Below are positions 10,290-23,189 of a DNA stretch of 64,000 nt, piece after piece. The notes beneath the pieces are model-generated. The model had not been told where the DNA came from. It did not search any database and saw only the letters and a program-made list of their open reading frames with translations. Within the stretch, counting starts at the first letter, position 1; every line of letters begins with the position of its first letter. The DNA is from Aphrophora alni (lineage: Eukaryota; Arthropoda; Insecta; Hemiptera; Aphrophoridae), in NCBI GenBank assembly GCA_963513935.1, contig OY740765.1:73763718-73827717 (forward strand), written 5' to 3'. The position numbers and the translations under genes were made by a program.

Positions 10290-13200
10290 ATTAATTATCC
10301 CTTAATCTAATCAATCTTTACATTTTCTCTTGTAGTTTATTAACTTAATTTACTTTAGGGGAATCAATGATACCTTTATCATTAATTTTATTTTTAGGAT
10401 CTATAATATTCTATACTGCTTGTTTAATCTTTCAACTAAACCAACATGCAACCAAATCTCAACCACCAATATAATCTCACTCCTAATTTCATACCTGGTG
10501 AATCTTCTGATTACGTATTTCATTCAGTCTACACGAATTGCTAATCTACCGAACTAAAGTGAAACATTACAATATACAGAAATATGTATATCCTGGACTT
10601 CTTTTAGGAAATGCACTGGCTGTTTTCTGAACAATTTTTTTAAGATATCAACTTGAAACTCGGCATACTAGAAACAAAAACATAAATGTTGTATACTAGG
10701 ACTGAATCTGTACTACAATTGACCAATTACTCTTGATACTGATCTTTTGAAACCGATACCTCAGATTTCCGATTCTAGATAGAGGGAAGGAATAAAGAAA
10801 CACATTTTAGAGGGAGTAGAGAGAGAAGATGGTAGACTAATTCCAATACCGATTCCGAGATTAAGAGGCGGGAGGGTTGTGTAGAAAGACACTGTGAGGG
10901 GGCGAGGAAAGGAGAAGTTGAAAGACAAATGATAAAAAATTTTCCAACTACCAATTACGATTATTGACAATTAGTGCACATTAAATCAATTTATTGTTCG
11001 TTTTGTAGAATGAGGAATAAAAGTAAGGATAGTAAATATAATGATTTATTATACGGTGTCAAATAATTTCAATTGTATTCAGTTAAACTATCATTAAATA
11101 TCTTCAAACTTAGCATTAAACCCTTTACATAGTGTTAGTAGAATGAGGAATAAATTTAAAATAATAAATTTATTATAACGTTTCAAATTAAAACAATTGT
11201 AATTGGCGATTAGCTATTACTGACGTAGTACAGCTACACAAGGGTTTTTACTAAGCTTCAAAACAAATATATGAAATCAACCTGACAAATTGTGAGACAA
11301 CATAACATAACATAACATAACAATTATAACAAACTTATACATACATATTTCTATCTAGAGTAAAATATATTTTCTATCCTCTTGTGAACTTTATATTATC
11401 ATAAATAAAGCATCAATCATATGCGTCCCTGCACGTGTGTATCACACTTAACAAAAGATAGGCTTCAGTGTTCTGTCACATGGAGTGAAAAAGCAAACCT
11501 AGTAAATGATGTTGTGGGGATGGGGGACTAGTTGCCCTTGAACTTGTTTGCCGTTGTCTTTCCTTTTAATCATACAGGTGCATCTCATTGTTATTTAAAC
11601 TTATTACTTTCTTGTATAAGTGTAGTATAAAGTATTGTATTTATATTTTATGGTATAATGAATGTTAATTTCTTGGTTTTTATTTGATAATACTCCTTGA
11701 CTGAAGAAAACAGAATTGGTTTATAATCAGTGTAATATTTTTATTTATTTCACATATGGAAATAAAGTATTGTCAAACTAGAAATGTATGGTCTTGACAT
11801 TGTTTTTTAATATTTTGTGTTATGGGTGTTATTTTGCCACATTTTATTAATTTTCTTCTTCTATTTTTTTAATAGGGAAATAATAAATGCCTGTTAATTA
11901 TTTGGCCTTTGATTATCTATATGGCATTTATTGACAGAAGGCAACACACTTTTTTTGTATTTGTTGTAATCTTTGAATATATTTCATGATCAGACATAAT
12001 GAAGTATTTTTAAACTGGAAATGTAATGTATTGTTTTTTCGTTACTACTACTATTTCGTTCAGGGTTTTTTCCACATTTTATTCGTTTTCTTCTAATTTT
12101 TTTAATAAAAAAATATGTGCAAATCCCACGGAAGTTTCTGGCGTTATATCAGCAGGAAACTTGCATAGGAAATAACAGCCTTTTCAGATTCAAACAGGTT
12201 TTTTGCCAATGAAATGAAGCAAAACTAGAAGTCAGGGTTACTTTCGTTCTTAGACTTACTGGTTAAAAAACGTTATTATATCTTTTTTTCTCCCTTCCTC
12301 AAATCACATATACACGTATACATTATAATTTAGTAGTCTACTAAGAAATTAAACAAAAGACAATAACTCAACTGGAGAGATGTCTAGCATCAACAGTTTC
12401 ACTTTTAATAAAATAACTATGTACTACATATAGATTAAACACTTGCGATTGCATTCCCAAGATACACCTGCATGGGAGCTAGGGATGAGACAATAGGTAA
12501 GCTTACTGATTAATCATAATTGTGATTATTATTGTAATTTACGATTATGATTAATCACCGATTCATACTTCTCTTACCGATTCGGGCTTATCGATTAGAG
12601 CTCACCACAAAAAATTGTTTTTCATTTAAAGGCAAAAAACCTTTCAGTCATCATAGTTTTATAAAAAAATGAAGATAAAATATTGATCTTTCCCCATCGA
12701 TTTTACTCATTAGCCATTAAACGGTTATCAAGGCATAGGAAGACATATTTTAGTTGAAAACAAAAATAACATATCATCCTAATTCATGTTTATGATTTTA
12801 ACTATTAAACAAAAAGTGGTCATTTCTACCAAATTTAAAATATATTACTTTTGAAAAGAGGAAAAAAGAAAGAAAAAAAACAAGTAGTTCTGAAATTTTT
12901 TTTCAGTTTATATCATGACAATTCCATTGCGCATGAAGGATTTGTCCTTCTATCGTGAAAAAATACAACTCTAAATAAGTTCTCCTCTTCACATATAATT
13001 GGTCTATACTTTTTCACTCTATGTGAGAGAAAGAACTCTGTTGTCCATTAAAAAAAAAAATTGTCTAAGAATAAAATTATCAATTGATTTATTATTTTAC
13101 ATAAAGCGTGTGTATTGGTATGTGTTTATACGTATGTGGGATATTATGTAACAAAATATAGACTGCAAGATGTTATCACTAAAATTCAATGTGACAGAAT

Positions 13201-14480
13201 AGAATAGTAGCATTAAACCTAGTAGAAATAGAAATGAGGTGGGAAATCTTGTTGGCCTTGAAATGGTGTTGTACAGTCTCCCTTATTAGTATAATGTAGG
13301 TACAGTTTATAACCGACTTTATAGTACAATTCTGATGATAGTTGTTAGATCATAATTTGTAAAAACAACTAACTAAATAAGTAAGAAACTTTTTTCTTTT
13401 TTTTTTAATAAAAAATAATTGAGGATTGTCAAACTAGAAACCAAATAAGTCTTGTTATAGGAGTGTGTAAACAGTTTGTCTCATTTAAAATGAACAAATT
13501 AATCATTGTCATTTTTATTTTATCTCTGTAGGCACGAATAAATGAGCCAATGCATAGGCCAATTTCATAAATTTATAATTGAATGTCTAGCTAAAATTTA
13601 TTAGCTGTTGATGTAGTTTCTGTGTTTTCCAGTTATAATATTAAAAACCACTTACTATATTGTATTCAAACATTAAACAAAATTAATGACTTCATAATTT
13701 CACTGTTTGATATGTTGAAGTTTTTTGTGACATAAGATAAATAATGTGGACAAAAATAAAAACAAACACATTCAAGGCCAACTAGTTTCTCTCCACCTTG
13801 TCATTGGGCTAGATACATTGGACTGTTGTTATCATTTTATTTTAGACTTATTTTGAGTTATAGGAGACCAAAATTGCTTGTTTGAAATATCTTTCTAATC
13901 ACAATTATACAATCAAAGAGATATTAAAATATGAGTATAATGTTTAAATAAAGAGGAAAGAACATATATTCTTCTTAAAATAAAATAATTATTTCATCAG
14001 TCAATTGATTTCATTATACTAGTTATATTAAAAATAATAGTCATGCAACAAAGCAGGATTACCCTCGACATCTGAAACAAGCTAACTAGAGATCATACAC
14101 AAGATAATTTGCATATTTACACTGATAGGTCCCTTAGATATTGCAACCAAAATCTCTATCTCTGGTGTCTTTATTTCTTAGCTGGTCCTTGAAATGTATG
14201 TTCCTTCATCTGCTAAATCCAGCATGGAATCTGAACTGTTTGTTGGATAGAGTTTCCAGCTTATAACATATGCATCCTAACTGATACGAGGTCTTCCTTA
14301 TGGCATTGGCAAGATACAAGCCATCATCACGCTTTTACTATACCCATGAAATACAGGAAATAATTCATAAAATAAAATTTTAAAAATACACCCTAAATCT
14401 CTGGCGTTTCAGACTTGTGATATTTGCTGTGAAAGATCTATAGGAGAATACAGATAAGTATAGATTGATTCTTGGATGGT
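10290..14480. other. Gene-free AT-rich DNA with transposon crumbs
   Basis: No coding signal is seen. Minor structure: TAACA-type pentanucleotide repeats at 11304-11326; a purine-rich patch at 10790-10925; and at 12484-12610 a block with GATTAATCATAATTGTGATT and TTACCGATTCGGGCTTATCG that resembles the ends of decayed hAT/ZBED elements, without a coding part. Similar decayed ends may lie at 10690-10790. Confidence 0.35.
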
Positions 14481-14489
14481 ACGTGGTAG

Positions 14490-14800
14490 TGGTTCAAAAA
14501 AACCAAGTGACTTATTTCTGCATAAAGGGCTCTTTAACACATCCTGCCAGAGCTAGTCTTGGGCATCTTGTCACGGAGAAGTATCTTTATCGATTTGGTA
14601 TGGAGGATTCTCCATTTATGCAGACAAGGCTGTTTGGATGTGGAAACCTTTTCCCACATTATCCTGGACTGTACGAAAGGTTACTGCCACGATAGGAACA
14701 AACTGAGAAAGGGGCTTCAGAACATAAGCAATAGAGGATCTACAGAATGCATTGTAACATTGACATTACTTGATATTGGATCTAGGTAACAAGAATTAAC
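14490..14800 (+). pseudogene. LINE reverse transcriptase C-terminal fragment
   Basis: Two overlapping frames together give HPARASLGHLVTEKYLYRFG, MEDSPF and, in the other frame, CLDVETFSHIILDC followed by KGYCHDRNKLRKGLQ. The last part is the zinc-knuckle-like block (C..L..ET..H.L..C) found after the reverse transcriptase in R1/Jockey-like LINEs, preceded by the usual ..LGL.DSP.C motif. One frameshift splits the block near 14640. No other parts of the element are recognisable. Confidence 0.5.
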
Positions 14801-14929
14801 AATGTTAATTTATAATAAGTCCAGTTCTCACATATGTTCCTTTTCTTTTGCAATGCATTAAAGTGTATTAAATATATATTTATCTGAGTACATAAAAACT
14901 AATGGTGGATGTAGCACAGCACAAATAAA

Positions 14930-15170
14930 GAGTTACACCAGTTGAGATGACTTGGCCAATTGGAAAGGATGTATGAAATTATGAAATATGGGCAATTTTC
15001 AAATTGAAAAGAAGAGTGAAAAAGAAAGCCTTGAAGACGATAGTTTCAAGATGTATTGACATAGTGGTTTTAAAAATTCTAAATAGTTGGAAGATAATTG
15101 TCAGGGAAGGCTAAGTTTACCCTGGATATAGTGGTGGAGAGTACGGTTGATAAAAACTCTTTTGCTATTT
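14930..15170 (+). pseudogene. LINE C-terminal tail relic
   Basis: Reading + with stops gives QLR.LGQLERMYE, a basic stretch KRRVKKKALKTIV and later ILNSWKIIVREG. This is the order of the C-terminal tail of several LINE reverse transcriptases (LRWLGHVERM, GRPKKRW, then a W....R helix). Heavily decayed. Confidence 0.35.
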
Positions 15171-17689
15171 ATTCTATATATCTCGCGCTTTACATTGGTA
15201 CCTTTATTAATATTATATAAAAGATAACAGTGAGAGAAATATTTTTTTAAACTCTCTTCATGTCTACACTTTACACGAGGACAATATGTTATAACATTGA
15301 ATTAATAGACCTTTATGAACAGATATATTTCAGTTAGGATTGTTTTAGCAAAATAGGGGTCTAAGTGGGCTTTAGCACAGAGGCACTTGTTGCAGAATGG
15401 TGCAAAAATGTACTAATTTCATCAGGAATTCTCAACAATATACCCTCCAGGCATTCACTTCTCTATTTCTATTATCATATGCAATATATAACATAGAAAT
15501 TGCTCCACTAGCATATTTCGGAGATTAGCTCCGAGAAGCTTGGTGTTTATGATAACCTTAAAACAGGATACAAACTATTTAATAATTATCGTTTGTATTG
15601 TGCAGATCAAATCGTATTGTATGAGACTTCATTTTAGTTAGTAATATTACCCTATCACTTTTTTACTTTACTTTTTCAATTTAATATAACATGGTGGTGA
15701 AAATGTTAAAGGAATATTGTGATAGGATTGGCTTAAAACTTACATTGTTGCTATATATTTGTGCTAAAAATGTTTACAATATGTTATTAAACCAATTGAA
15801 AGAAATCTTCATTAAACTTAATGCATATATCTGTAAGTTCTTCCTAGTTTCGCCCAAACAGTTAACTTTTTTTTTTTTTGATTGGTTTGTTTTATGTAAT
15901 TGTGACAGGTACTTTGGGATCTAGCACAGCTGATCTAATAGAAGGAACGTTATGTTTTAACCAGGCTCCAAGTTTACTTTCTTCAGATTCTGGAATATCT
16001 ATTACACACACACACACTTCTGAGACCTTGGCTCAGTGATTGTTGCTCAAGTCATTGGTTCACACTAATTTATAATCAAGTGGTAAAATAAATATATGCA
16101 ATCAAGTGTCTTCTTAATCTATGCAAATTTATAATTTTTGCCAAGATTTTAATGAACTGAGGGAATATGAGGAGTTTTATACCGGATACTTTCAATAGAA
16201 AGTTTGAATTGTGTAATTTTGTTTTTAATTACAAATAATTGCACAAATATTTAAAAATAAATGAGATTATATTTTATGTATATTTTAACTGCAATATAGC
16301 ATAAAATAGCAGTATTGACAGATTTTATTATTTAAGTAAAAATGATTACAATAAGTTTTAGTTAGATGTTGTAACTTGCAAATAAAAGTAAATGTCAATT
16401 CCATACTTTTACTTGAAAGTACATCAACACAATTCTGGGGTCTGTTACATAAATAATGGAAACAATAATGTTAGTAAAATTACTTGTAATTTATAAAATT
16501 GTTTGTATAATAGCAAAATAGAATATATTTTGATTTATTTTAATAAATACATTTAATTAAGTAGTCTTTTGTTGTATAATTTTGGTTTATTTTACAATTT
16601 TGTAAAATAAATGTGATTTTATTTGCATATTTTCTATGAGTAACCAAAATGTGTGTTTATTAATGAGGTCATACACATCTAGCAAACACATCTAAACATG
16701 TTTGAAGTTTGTAACATTTTACTAACAATATTAGTAATATTATGCAATAGACCAGGTACATTAGGAAGTATTTATTTTCAAGTGCTATTCATTTGTATAG
16801 AATGGAATTGATTGATAAACTATTAAAAAAAATTTGATTATACAAAATAATAATATTTAATTATGCAAAAGACTGTAATTTTGCTAGATAGTTCAAAATG
16901 GGAAATTCATAGATTCATTGATTTTATTTTTAAAAATTTCTGGAAAATTTAATAACAAATCAAGGTTTAAGTAAACTACATTTGTGTGCATAGAACTACA
17001 TTTATTTATTTAAAAAACAAGAAAGAAGAAAAAACAACATTACATATGCTTTATAATGCTGTCTAGATGAAAAATAAACGTATCAAGGAACAATTTCTTC
17101 TACAATTTTTGTCTATAGATTTCATTTCATGAAGGGCTTTTAAAAAATTATTTGAATTTTATTTTGTCTTTAAAATCATTAAAAAATTATAGATGTTTTA
17201 AATTGTTAAAATTTGCGATCACTAGGTTACATGCACAGTCACACAAATATGTATATAAATATATCTATATATAATATATTTGTATAATAAGATGAACTAA
17301 AAGACATGTACATACCCTTTAACTTTTTTCATGATAACATCAAAATTCTGTTTCCATAATTTCAATATTTGTGATAAGGAACTACCTTATTTTTATTTTA
17401 TTTGTTTATCCGTTATTTTAATCTAAGACCAAGACTGGTCAAATTTATCCGTCTTTGGTTACTCGCTATCTTAAATTAGAGGCACAGATACAAAAATAAA
17501 ATCATCGATTTACATTTTAGAATTTTGAGTTATTCCACTCCTCAGTAAGGAAGAGGTTTATTATATTTACTAGACCACCAGTAAATGTAACTCCTTGAAC
17601 AGGCATTTTGAATGTGTAAATAGATTTTATATATAATTATTATAAAAACAGTTAGTGCACAGGGGTACATATGATATTAATATAATATA
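15171..17689. other. Gene-free AT-rich stretch
   Basis: No conserved motif or repeat unit is seen. A frame of 77 residues at 15691-15924 contains a poly-T-encoded phenylalanine run and has no family resemblance. A short CA repeat lies at 16002-16016. Confidence 0.4.
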
Positions 17690-18095
17690 ACATAATAATC
17701 ATCATCATGACATTTGTGTCTTTGCCTGCTTTCTGGTACAACCTCTTCTGTTCCTGATGATTTTTTCACACCTGCTCCTTTGCCACCAGTCTCCAGTCTA
17801 CTCTCTTGGTTTGTATATCCTCCTGAACTTGAACCTCCCATCTTGCTTGTGTTCTCCCCATAGGTTTTCTACCTTTATCTATTTATTTATTCTCTTTAGT
17901 GCTCTTTAAAACATCCTGTATGTTATATCTTCATTATATGCCCAAACAGTTGCAAATGTTTTTTTTCTTAATTGTCTCTTTTAGTGATTCAACCTTGAGC
18001 TAGTCTCAAAGGTTTTCATTCCTTATTCTATCTCTTTTTGTAACATTTTCTATGCCTCTCAAAAATCTCATCTCTGTCACCTACATCATAATTAT
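17690..18095 (-). pseudogene. LINE C-terminal tail, decayed
   Basis: On the minus strand: DRDEIFERHRKCYKKRDRIR, LKVESLKETIKKKN, a degraded LFGHIM block, then GRKPMGRTQARWEVQVQEDI and RVDWRLVAKEQV. This is the C-terminal tail of a LINE reverse transcriptase (FGHVMRM...GRPVGRPR.RW...V..DL...W...A). Frameshifts and stops show it is inactive; the reverse transcriptase core is absent. Confidence 0.6.
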
Positions 18096-18100
18096 AATAT

Positions 18101-18103
<3 letters not shown>

Positions 18104-18132
<29 letters not shown>
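18104..18132. repeat. AT dinucleotide repeat
   Basis: About 14 uninterrupted AT units. Confidence 0.95.
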
Positions 18133-18139
18133 GCTTACA

Positions 18140-18345
18140 TAATTCCACACTATTTTAATAGTTAACAGTATTCAACATGTTTAGCTGTCATAATATAACA
18201 GCACTCAGGAATTCAAACAACACTTATATATAAGTAACTCAACATAATGTATAATATCTATCTTTTTCAGTCATTCCACATTATTTTAATAGTTATTCAA
18301 CGACATAGTTTGCTGACCTAATATGACAGCATTATCAGGAATTTT
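18140..18345. repeat. Tandem duplication, about 130-bp unit
   Basis: ATTCCACACTATTTTAATAG with a downstream AACAGCA...TCAGGAATT (18140-18215) is repeated with substitutions at 18273-18340 (ATTCCACATTATTTTAATAG, GACAGCATTATCAGGAATT). Noncoding. Confidence 0.6.
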
Positions 18346-18970
18346 TGACAACAGTTCATATTAACTTGGCCCTAAGATTTTTTTCTGAAAACTTTTGAAA
18401 TGTCAAACAAAAATTCATATAAGTAATTTATATGAATCCGATCATTTTTCACAAAGATATACCTATTTTTGTGTCCTTTTCTCTCAATATTCTGAATTTG
18501 AGAATTGTTTACGGTTGTACTATCCACTATCGGGTACACGAGTTTATGATTTTCAATAGTTTTTCATGGAAAACCATTAGACTTAAGACATTTTTTGATA
18601 AGTCTTTTGGTTTTTTGTGTGAATTTCATGCTCTTTTAAGTTTATTATTAGTACACAATTTAGTATCAATATGAAATAATCACACTTTTTTCTTTGAGAA
18701 CAGATTTTTAAAAACAATGTTTCAATGATTTCTGTACAGGAAAATAGAGAGTGAACTTCTTTTGAATTCAGTATTATTAAATTTGTAACACAATTGAGGA
18801 TGACGGCTTAGTCATTGTTGTAGAAATGAGTTAGTTTCTTTCATTTATTGATTGTAACTTTTGTTCAATACAGTGAATATCGCTGTATGTTGATATATGG
18901 CATGGTGAAAGTTAATATTATGTACATTTTATATTACTAAAACTGCAATGATTGAAAAACTAATAATCTA

Positions 18971-20360
18971 CTGTCACTTGCAAAGTGGATATTCAAGTTT
19001 GGATGTTAATATAAAATTAACCAAGTAATTTGAAACAAATCAGATTATACCATAATTTTCCAATTCTACGTTGATTGATATCAAAGTCATTTTTAAAAAT
19101 TTTAATGATATATTATTTTTATTGAGGATGGAGCAAAAAAGTAGCCTACCGGTTTTTTTCAACAATTCAGACAAGTGCGCTTCTTTGAAAATTCATAATT
19201 CGTAAACGTATTGTTCGATCATTACCAAATTTTTATACAATGTTTATGTAAGTGTTTTATATAGAATACTGCAATTTCAGAGGTTGATAAAAAAAAAAAG
19301 TTTTATCAATTTTGCATGAATACTTTTTCTCTTCGCCAAGTTATCCTACAAATTTGATTATTGGTGCGTTAAGTGCTCTCTGTCATAGCAGTTATAATCT
19401 ATAGATGTCAAAAACGTAATTTTTATCAGAATTTCTTATACATTTTTTAACAGTGTAGTTGAGTGAACCAGAGTATTAATCATTGTCTCTAATCTTATGG
19501 TGTTGTCACGTTCGCCTTTTCTCCCTGGCTGGATCAAAACAAAACATTGTTTTTAACGGTACATACAGTTTGGACATGAACCAAGTGACCTGAAAAAAGT
19601 ATACCATAATTTTGCGTTAATTGATGTAAAAGTCCATTTTTTTCCATTTAATGCCATGTTTTTTTTATTATAGTTGGAACCAAAATAGTACAGTTTTTTC
19701 CTTCAACTTCTGAAAATAAAATGTATTACTATGCTGCAATAAGCAGTGTTAAGCTTTTAACCGATCAAAATGCACCTGAAATTAACACTCAAATTAATAG
19801 TTTTTATTTTCTTCATTGATAACTTCAAAAAATAATCTTAATGAAGATGGTTCATATTTTGTTCTTTGTCGTCCTGGAACACAGCAACACCACACGATCT
19901 AAAACATATAAACCTGTTCTGAAAGCTAAATGATTAATGCTCCAGTATACTAAACTATGCTAGAAAATACTAATTCAAAATTACATTAATAAAATTTGTG
20001 GATTATAACTGTTATAACAAAGAGCTACATAATGCACCAATAATCAAATTTGTTGGATAGAAAAAATACTTATGCGAAATTGATAACAATTTTTTATTAT
20101 CATCCTAAATATCTGAAATTGCACTATTCCATATTAAACACTTGCATAAACATTTTATAAAATATTGGTAGTGGTCGGACAATACATTACGAATATTTAA
20201 ATTATGAATATTTAAAATGGATACTAATCTGAAAAGTTGAAATTGACTTTGATATAAATCAATGCAGATTTAAACGAGGAAAATTATGGTACAATCGGAT
20301 TTGTTTTAGGTCATTTAGTTAATTTTAATTAACATCCAAACTCGAGTATCCATACTTTTG
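18971..20360. repeat. Large fold-back repeat with three related segments
   Basis: The arm at 18971-19460 (landmarks AAGTTTGGATGTTAAT, ATACCATAATTTTCC, ACAATGTTTATGTAAGTG, CAAATTTGATTATTGGTGC) is present in reverse complement at about 19925-20360, with the same landmarks in the same spacing. A further direct, partial copy of the first 200 nt of the arm lies at 19565-19720. The arms are clearly homologous but diverged. No reading frame runs through it. It resembles a non-autonomous fold-back transposon; target duplications were not identified. Confidence 0.75.
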
Positions 20361-20829
20361 TAACCAACAGTATGTATATTATGTGTATATATATACAGAG
20401 TGTAAATTCAGTCTGAGTGCACCCAATATTAAGAGAATAGCTTAAAATTAAAACTTCAATTTTAGTATAAATATGTTATAGCACAGTAGCATTTACTCTC
20501 TACATTCTAAATTTTTGACCGCTTTCCTGAATCTAACTTTAAAATTTTGAATAGAAAGGGCATAATGTGATACAATATTTTCACTGCTTTTTAACTGTAA
20601 AACCAATGCTTCGATTAAATTTTTATTATATTTTTTCCTTCTCAAGATATCGGATATGACTGCATTGAATAAAATACTGGAAACACAATTGAGCAGTAAA
20701 AATAAAAGTGTAATGTAAAGGTAACTTTAGAGTTTTTGTTGTTTTCCCTTCTATTCTAGAAATGCTCAATGATGTAAAATTAAAAACCCCCTCTGTATGT
20801 GATCTAACTAAAATATCTGATTTCCCTCT

Positions 20830-22095
20830 CACATGATCCACTTGTTGAAGTATACACAGTTTTACAATATAAAACATTCACAATAATTACAACCTATTTT
20901 ATAAACACCTGACTTTTTATCTTTATTAATTTTGGATTTTTTTTTGTAAATTGTTTTTGATGTTATTGTTGGTGCGATGTGTGACAATGATGTTGTGTTT
21001 GTTGAATGCATTTTTCAGAATTGTGGGCATTATATTTGTGTAATCGACTGCAATGTATTTTTTTATCTATTCCAGTCTTCATAGTGTTATATTTTTTTAT
21101 TGTTAATTTGGTTTTCGAATGCTTATCTAGTAAATTGTCGATCATTTGACTTTTGTATCAGTTTGTTCGGGCAATATACTTAATGTTGTTTAATTCATCT
21201 AAAAAATGCTGATTGTCAAGTGGTATAGAAAGGAGACAGTGGGACAAAACTATTAAATGCTGCCATTTTGTGTGTGAATGGATGATGTGATTGTACATGG
21301 ATGGTTATATCTGTTGTAGTTACCTTTCTGTATAATATATTGTTTTTAAATCTTTCTGATAGTTTGGTTACAGTTATGTCAAGAAAATTTATTTTGTTGT
21401 CCGTCTTAGTTTCCATAGTAAATTATATTTTAGAGTTGATAAAGTTCAAATATTGTTTAAGCTTACCAGCTTGTCTTGTGGTACCATTGAATATGATGAA
21501 TGTATCATCTACATATCTTGCATAGAAGATTATTTTATTTACAAAATCATTAGCTTTAGACAATAATAAATTGTTTACAAAATTATTGAGGTAAATATCA
21601 CCCAATAATCCTGTTAAAGGTGAACCCATAGATAGTCCTTCATTCTGAATAAAAAACTATTGTCAAATGTAAAATAATTCTGCTTCAAAACTATATTAAT
21701 TAACATTAATAATTCATAATTTCCTGGTGTCCCAGTTTGTCAGTCTCAATAAGACTATTCTTCAAAATCAGTAATGTCTCTTGTATTGGAATGATGGTGA
21801 ACAAATTTCTAATATCTAGGGATATTAGTTTATATTGTTGTAAAACTTTTATTTCATTGGTTTTGTTTATGAAATCAGCTGTATTCTTAATACTATGGTT
21901 GTATTTAATAAAAATGTTATTTTTAATGATTTTTCCCAATTTCTTGACTACTCTGTAACATTATATAATTTATTAGTGGTCAAATGGGAAAATTTTGTTT
22001 GTGAATCTTTGGCAGTTTAGTGAATTGTGGTGCGGAGGCGTTGAAAATAAATTTCAACCCTATGTTTTCTTTCCTATGTACATTATCTGGTTAGG
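20830..22095 (-). pseudogene. Penelope-like retroelement: RT, linker and start of GIY-YIG
   Basis: On the minus strand the order is KIHKQNFPI.PLINY (fingers, near 21990), KNTADFINKTNE and LISLDIRNLFTIIP (active-site motif A, aspartate present, 21820-21840), MGSPLTGLLGDIYLNNF (21580-21629) and YARYVDDTFIIFNG (motif C with YVDD intact, 21500-21530), then NFLDITVTKLS and HKMAAFNSFV (21230-21390), VDYTNIMPTILKNAFNKHNI and THRTNNNIKNNLQKKIQ (20950-21060), and lastly KSGVYKIGCNYCECFI (20870-20920), the opening of a GIY-YIG endonuclease. This is the layout of endonuclease-containing Penelope-like elements. Frameshifts and stops separate the blocks and the endonuclease is cut short, so the copy is dead. 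Its likely terminal repeats lie next to it at 22655-23185. Confidence 0.8.
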
Positions 22096-22654
22096 TTAGA
22101 GTCTATGTTTCATTAAAATTAATTCAAGTGATAAATCTACTTTTACTTCATGACATCATTTAGAATTGTTTCAGAAGTTTTAAAATTATAAGTGGTTATA
22201 ATTATAAGTTATGTCTCTGTGGGATATGATTCAGGGGGAGTATATTTCTCATTTTTTTAAAGGAGAAAACTTCTTAGTCATCATTGCTTTCAACACAGGG
22301 CTTTCCAATTCTCTATGAAGACTTTCCACCTTTCATGAAATGGACAAAACTCCAATAATCATTCTGTTGTGAATTTCTGAGACTGACGAACATGTTCATC
22401 ATTTCATTCACAAGGTTGTTTAGGAATATTTTATTGATTTTTATCATTATGAGGGGCTATTGTGTACATTGGTTTAGAAAAGTAAAAGGAAAATGTCAAA
22501 GTAAATGGCTTGCTTATATATATTCCTTTATTTGTTTTAAATGTATAAAAGATTCTGGCTTCCAAACGAGCAAAGCCGCTCATTTATTTAAAACATATTT
22601 AGTCTTATCCTATACAGCATAAAATTTGATATAGTCGATAGGATCCATAATTTG

Positions 22655-23185
22655 AACTCTATTATTTATTAGAATAAAACTTGAACACAAGATTTCACAA
22701 AAATTATGTTTACTTAATGAAACACGTTTCAACTACAAATTCGCCATCCTGAGTGATATATGAGCTACAATAACTAAACTATAACTAACCTTGCTCTGCG
22801 CCAAACCCCATATTTATACAAAACTAAAGGGGCGTAGCCTTAATCTACTTTCTAATATTAAGGCGATAACAAGTGCCTTGTGTTATTCTAAATAACATCT
22901 AATACAATATTCTGAGCTAACCTCATATCTAACAGTACATTTTAGATTTCAGTTTAATAATAATGTAACTTTTAACTTGTGTAGCAGGTTCATGTTCATG
23001 CCGCAGTACTAGTTTAATTATTGTAGCTCATGTATCACTGAGGATGGTGACTTTATCGTTGAAACATGTTTGATTAAGTAAACGTAATTTTTTAATTTTT
23101 GTAAGATCTTGTGTTCAAGTTTTATTCTATCTAATATTATCTCAGAAATCAAGCTCAATATTTATTATTTATTCTTAAGGTATTT
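22655..23185. repeat. Inverted pair of Penelope-type terminal repeats
   Basis: The sequence at 22655-22790, read in reverse complement, matches 22995-23140: both contain ATTGTAGCTCAT(A/G)TATCACT, a (C/G)AGGATGG(C/T)GA block, TTGAAAC(G/A)TGTTT, ATTAAGTAAAC and then ATCTTGTGTTCAAGTTTTATT. About 205 bp separate the two. Position beside the Penelope-like coding remnant and the CTGA-GGATGG...GTTGAAAC order, reminiscent of the hammerhead ribozyme known from such terminal repeats, suggest these are its pLTRs. The core here departs from the consensus CTGATGA, so activity is doubtful. CTCAGAAATCAAGCTC follows at 23141. Confidence 0.55.
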
Positions 23186-23189
23186 TTAT

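Noticed and set aside
20626..20877. 83-residue minus frame as a separate gene
   Set aside because: It continues downstream of the Penelope-like coding order and is better explained as its decayed endonuclease region.
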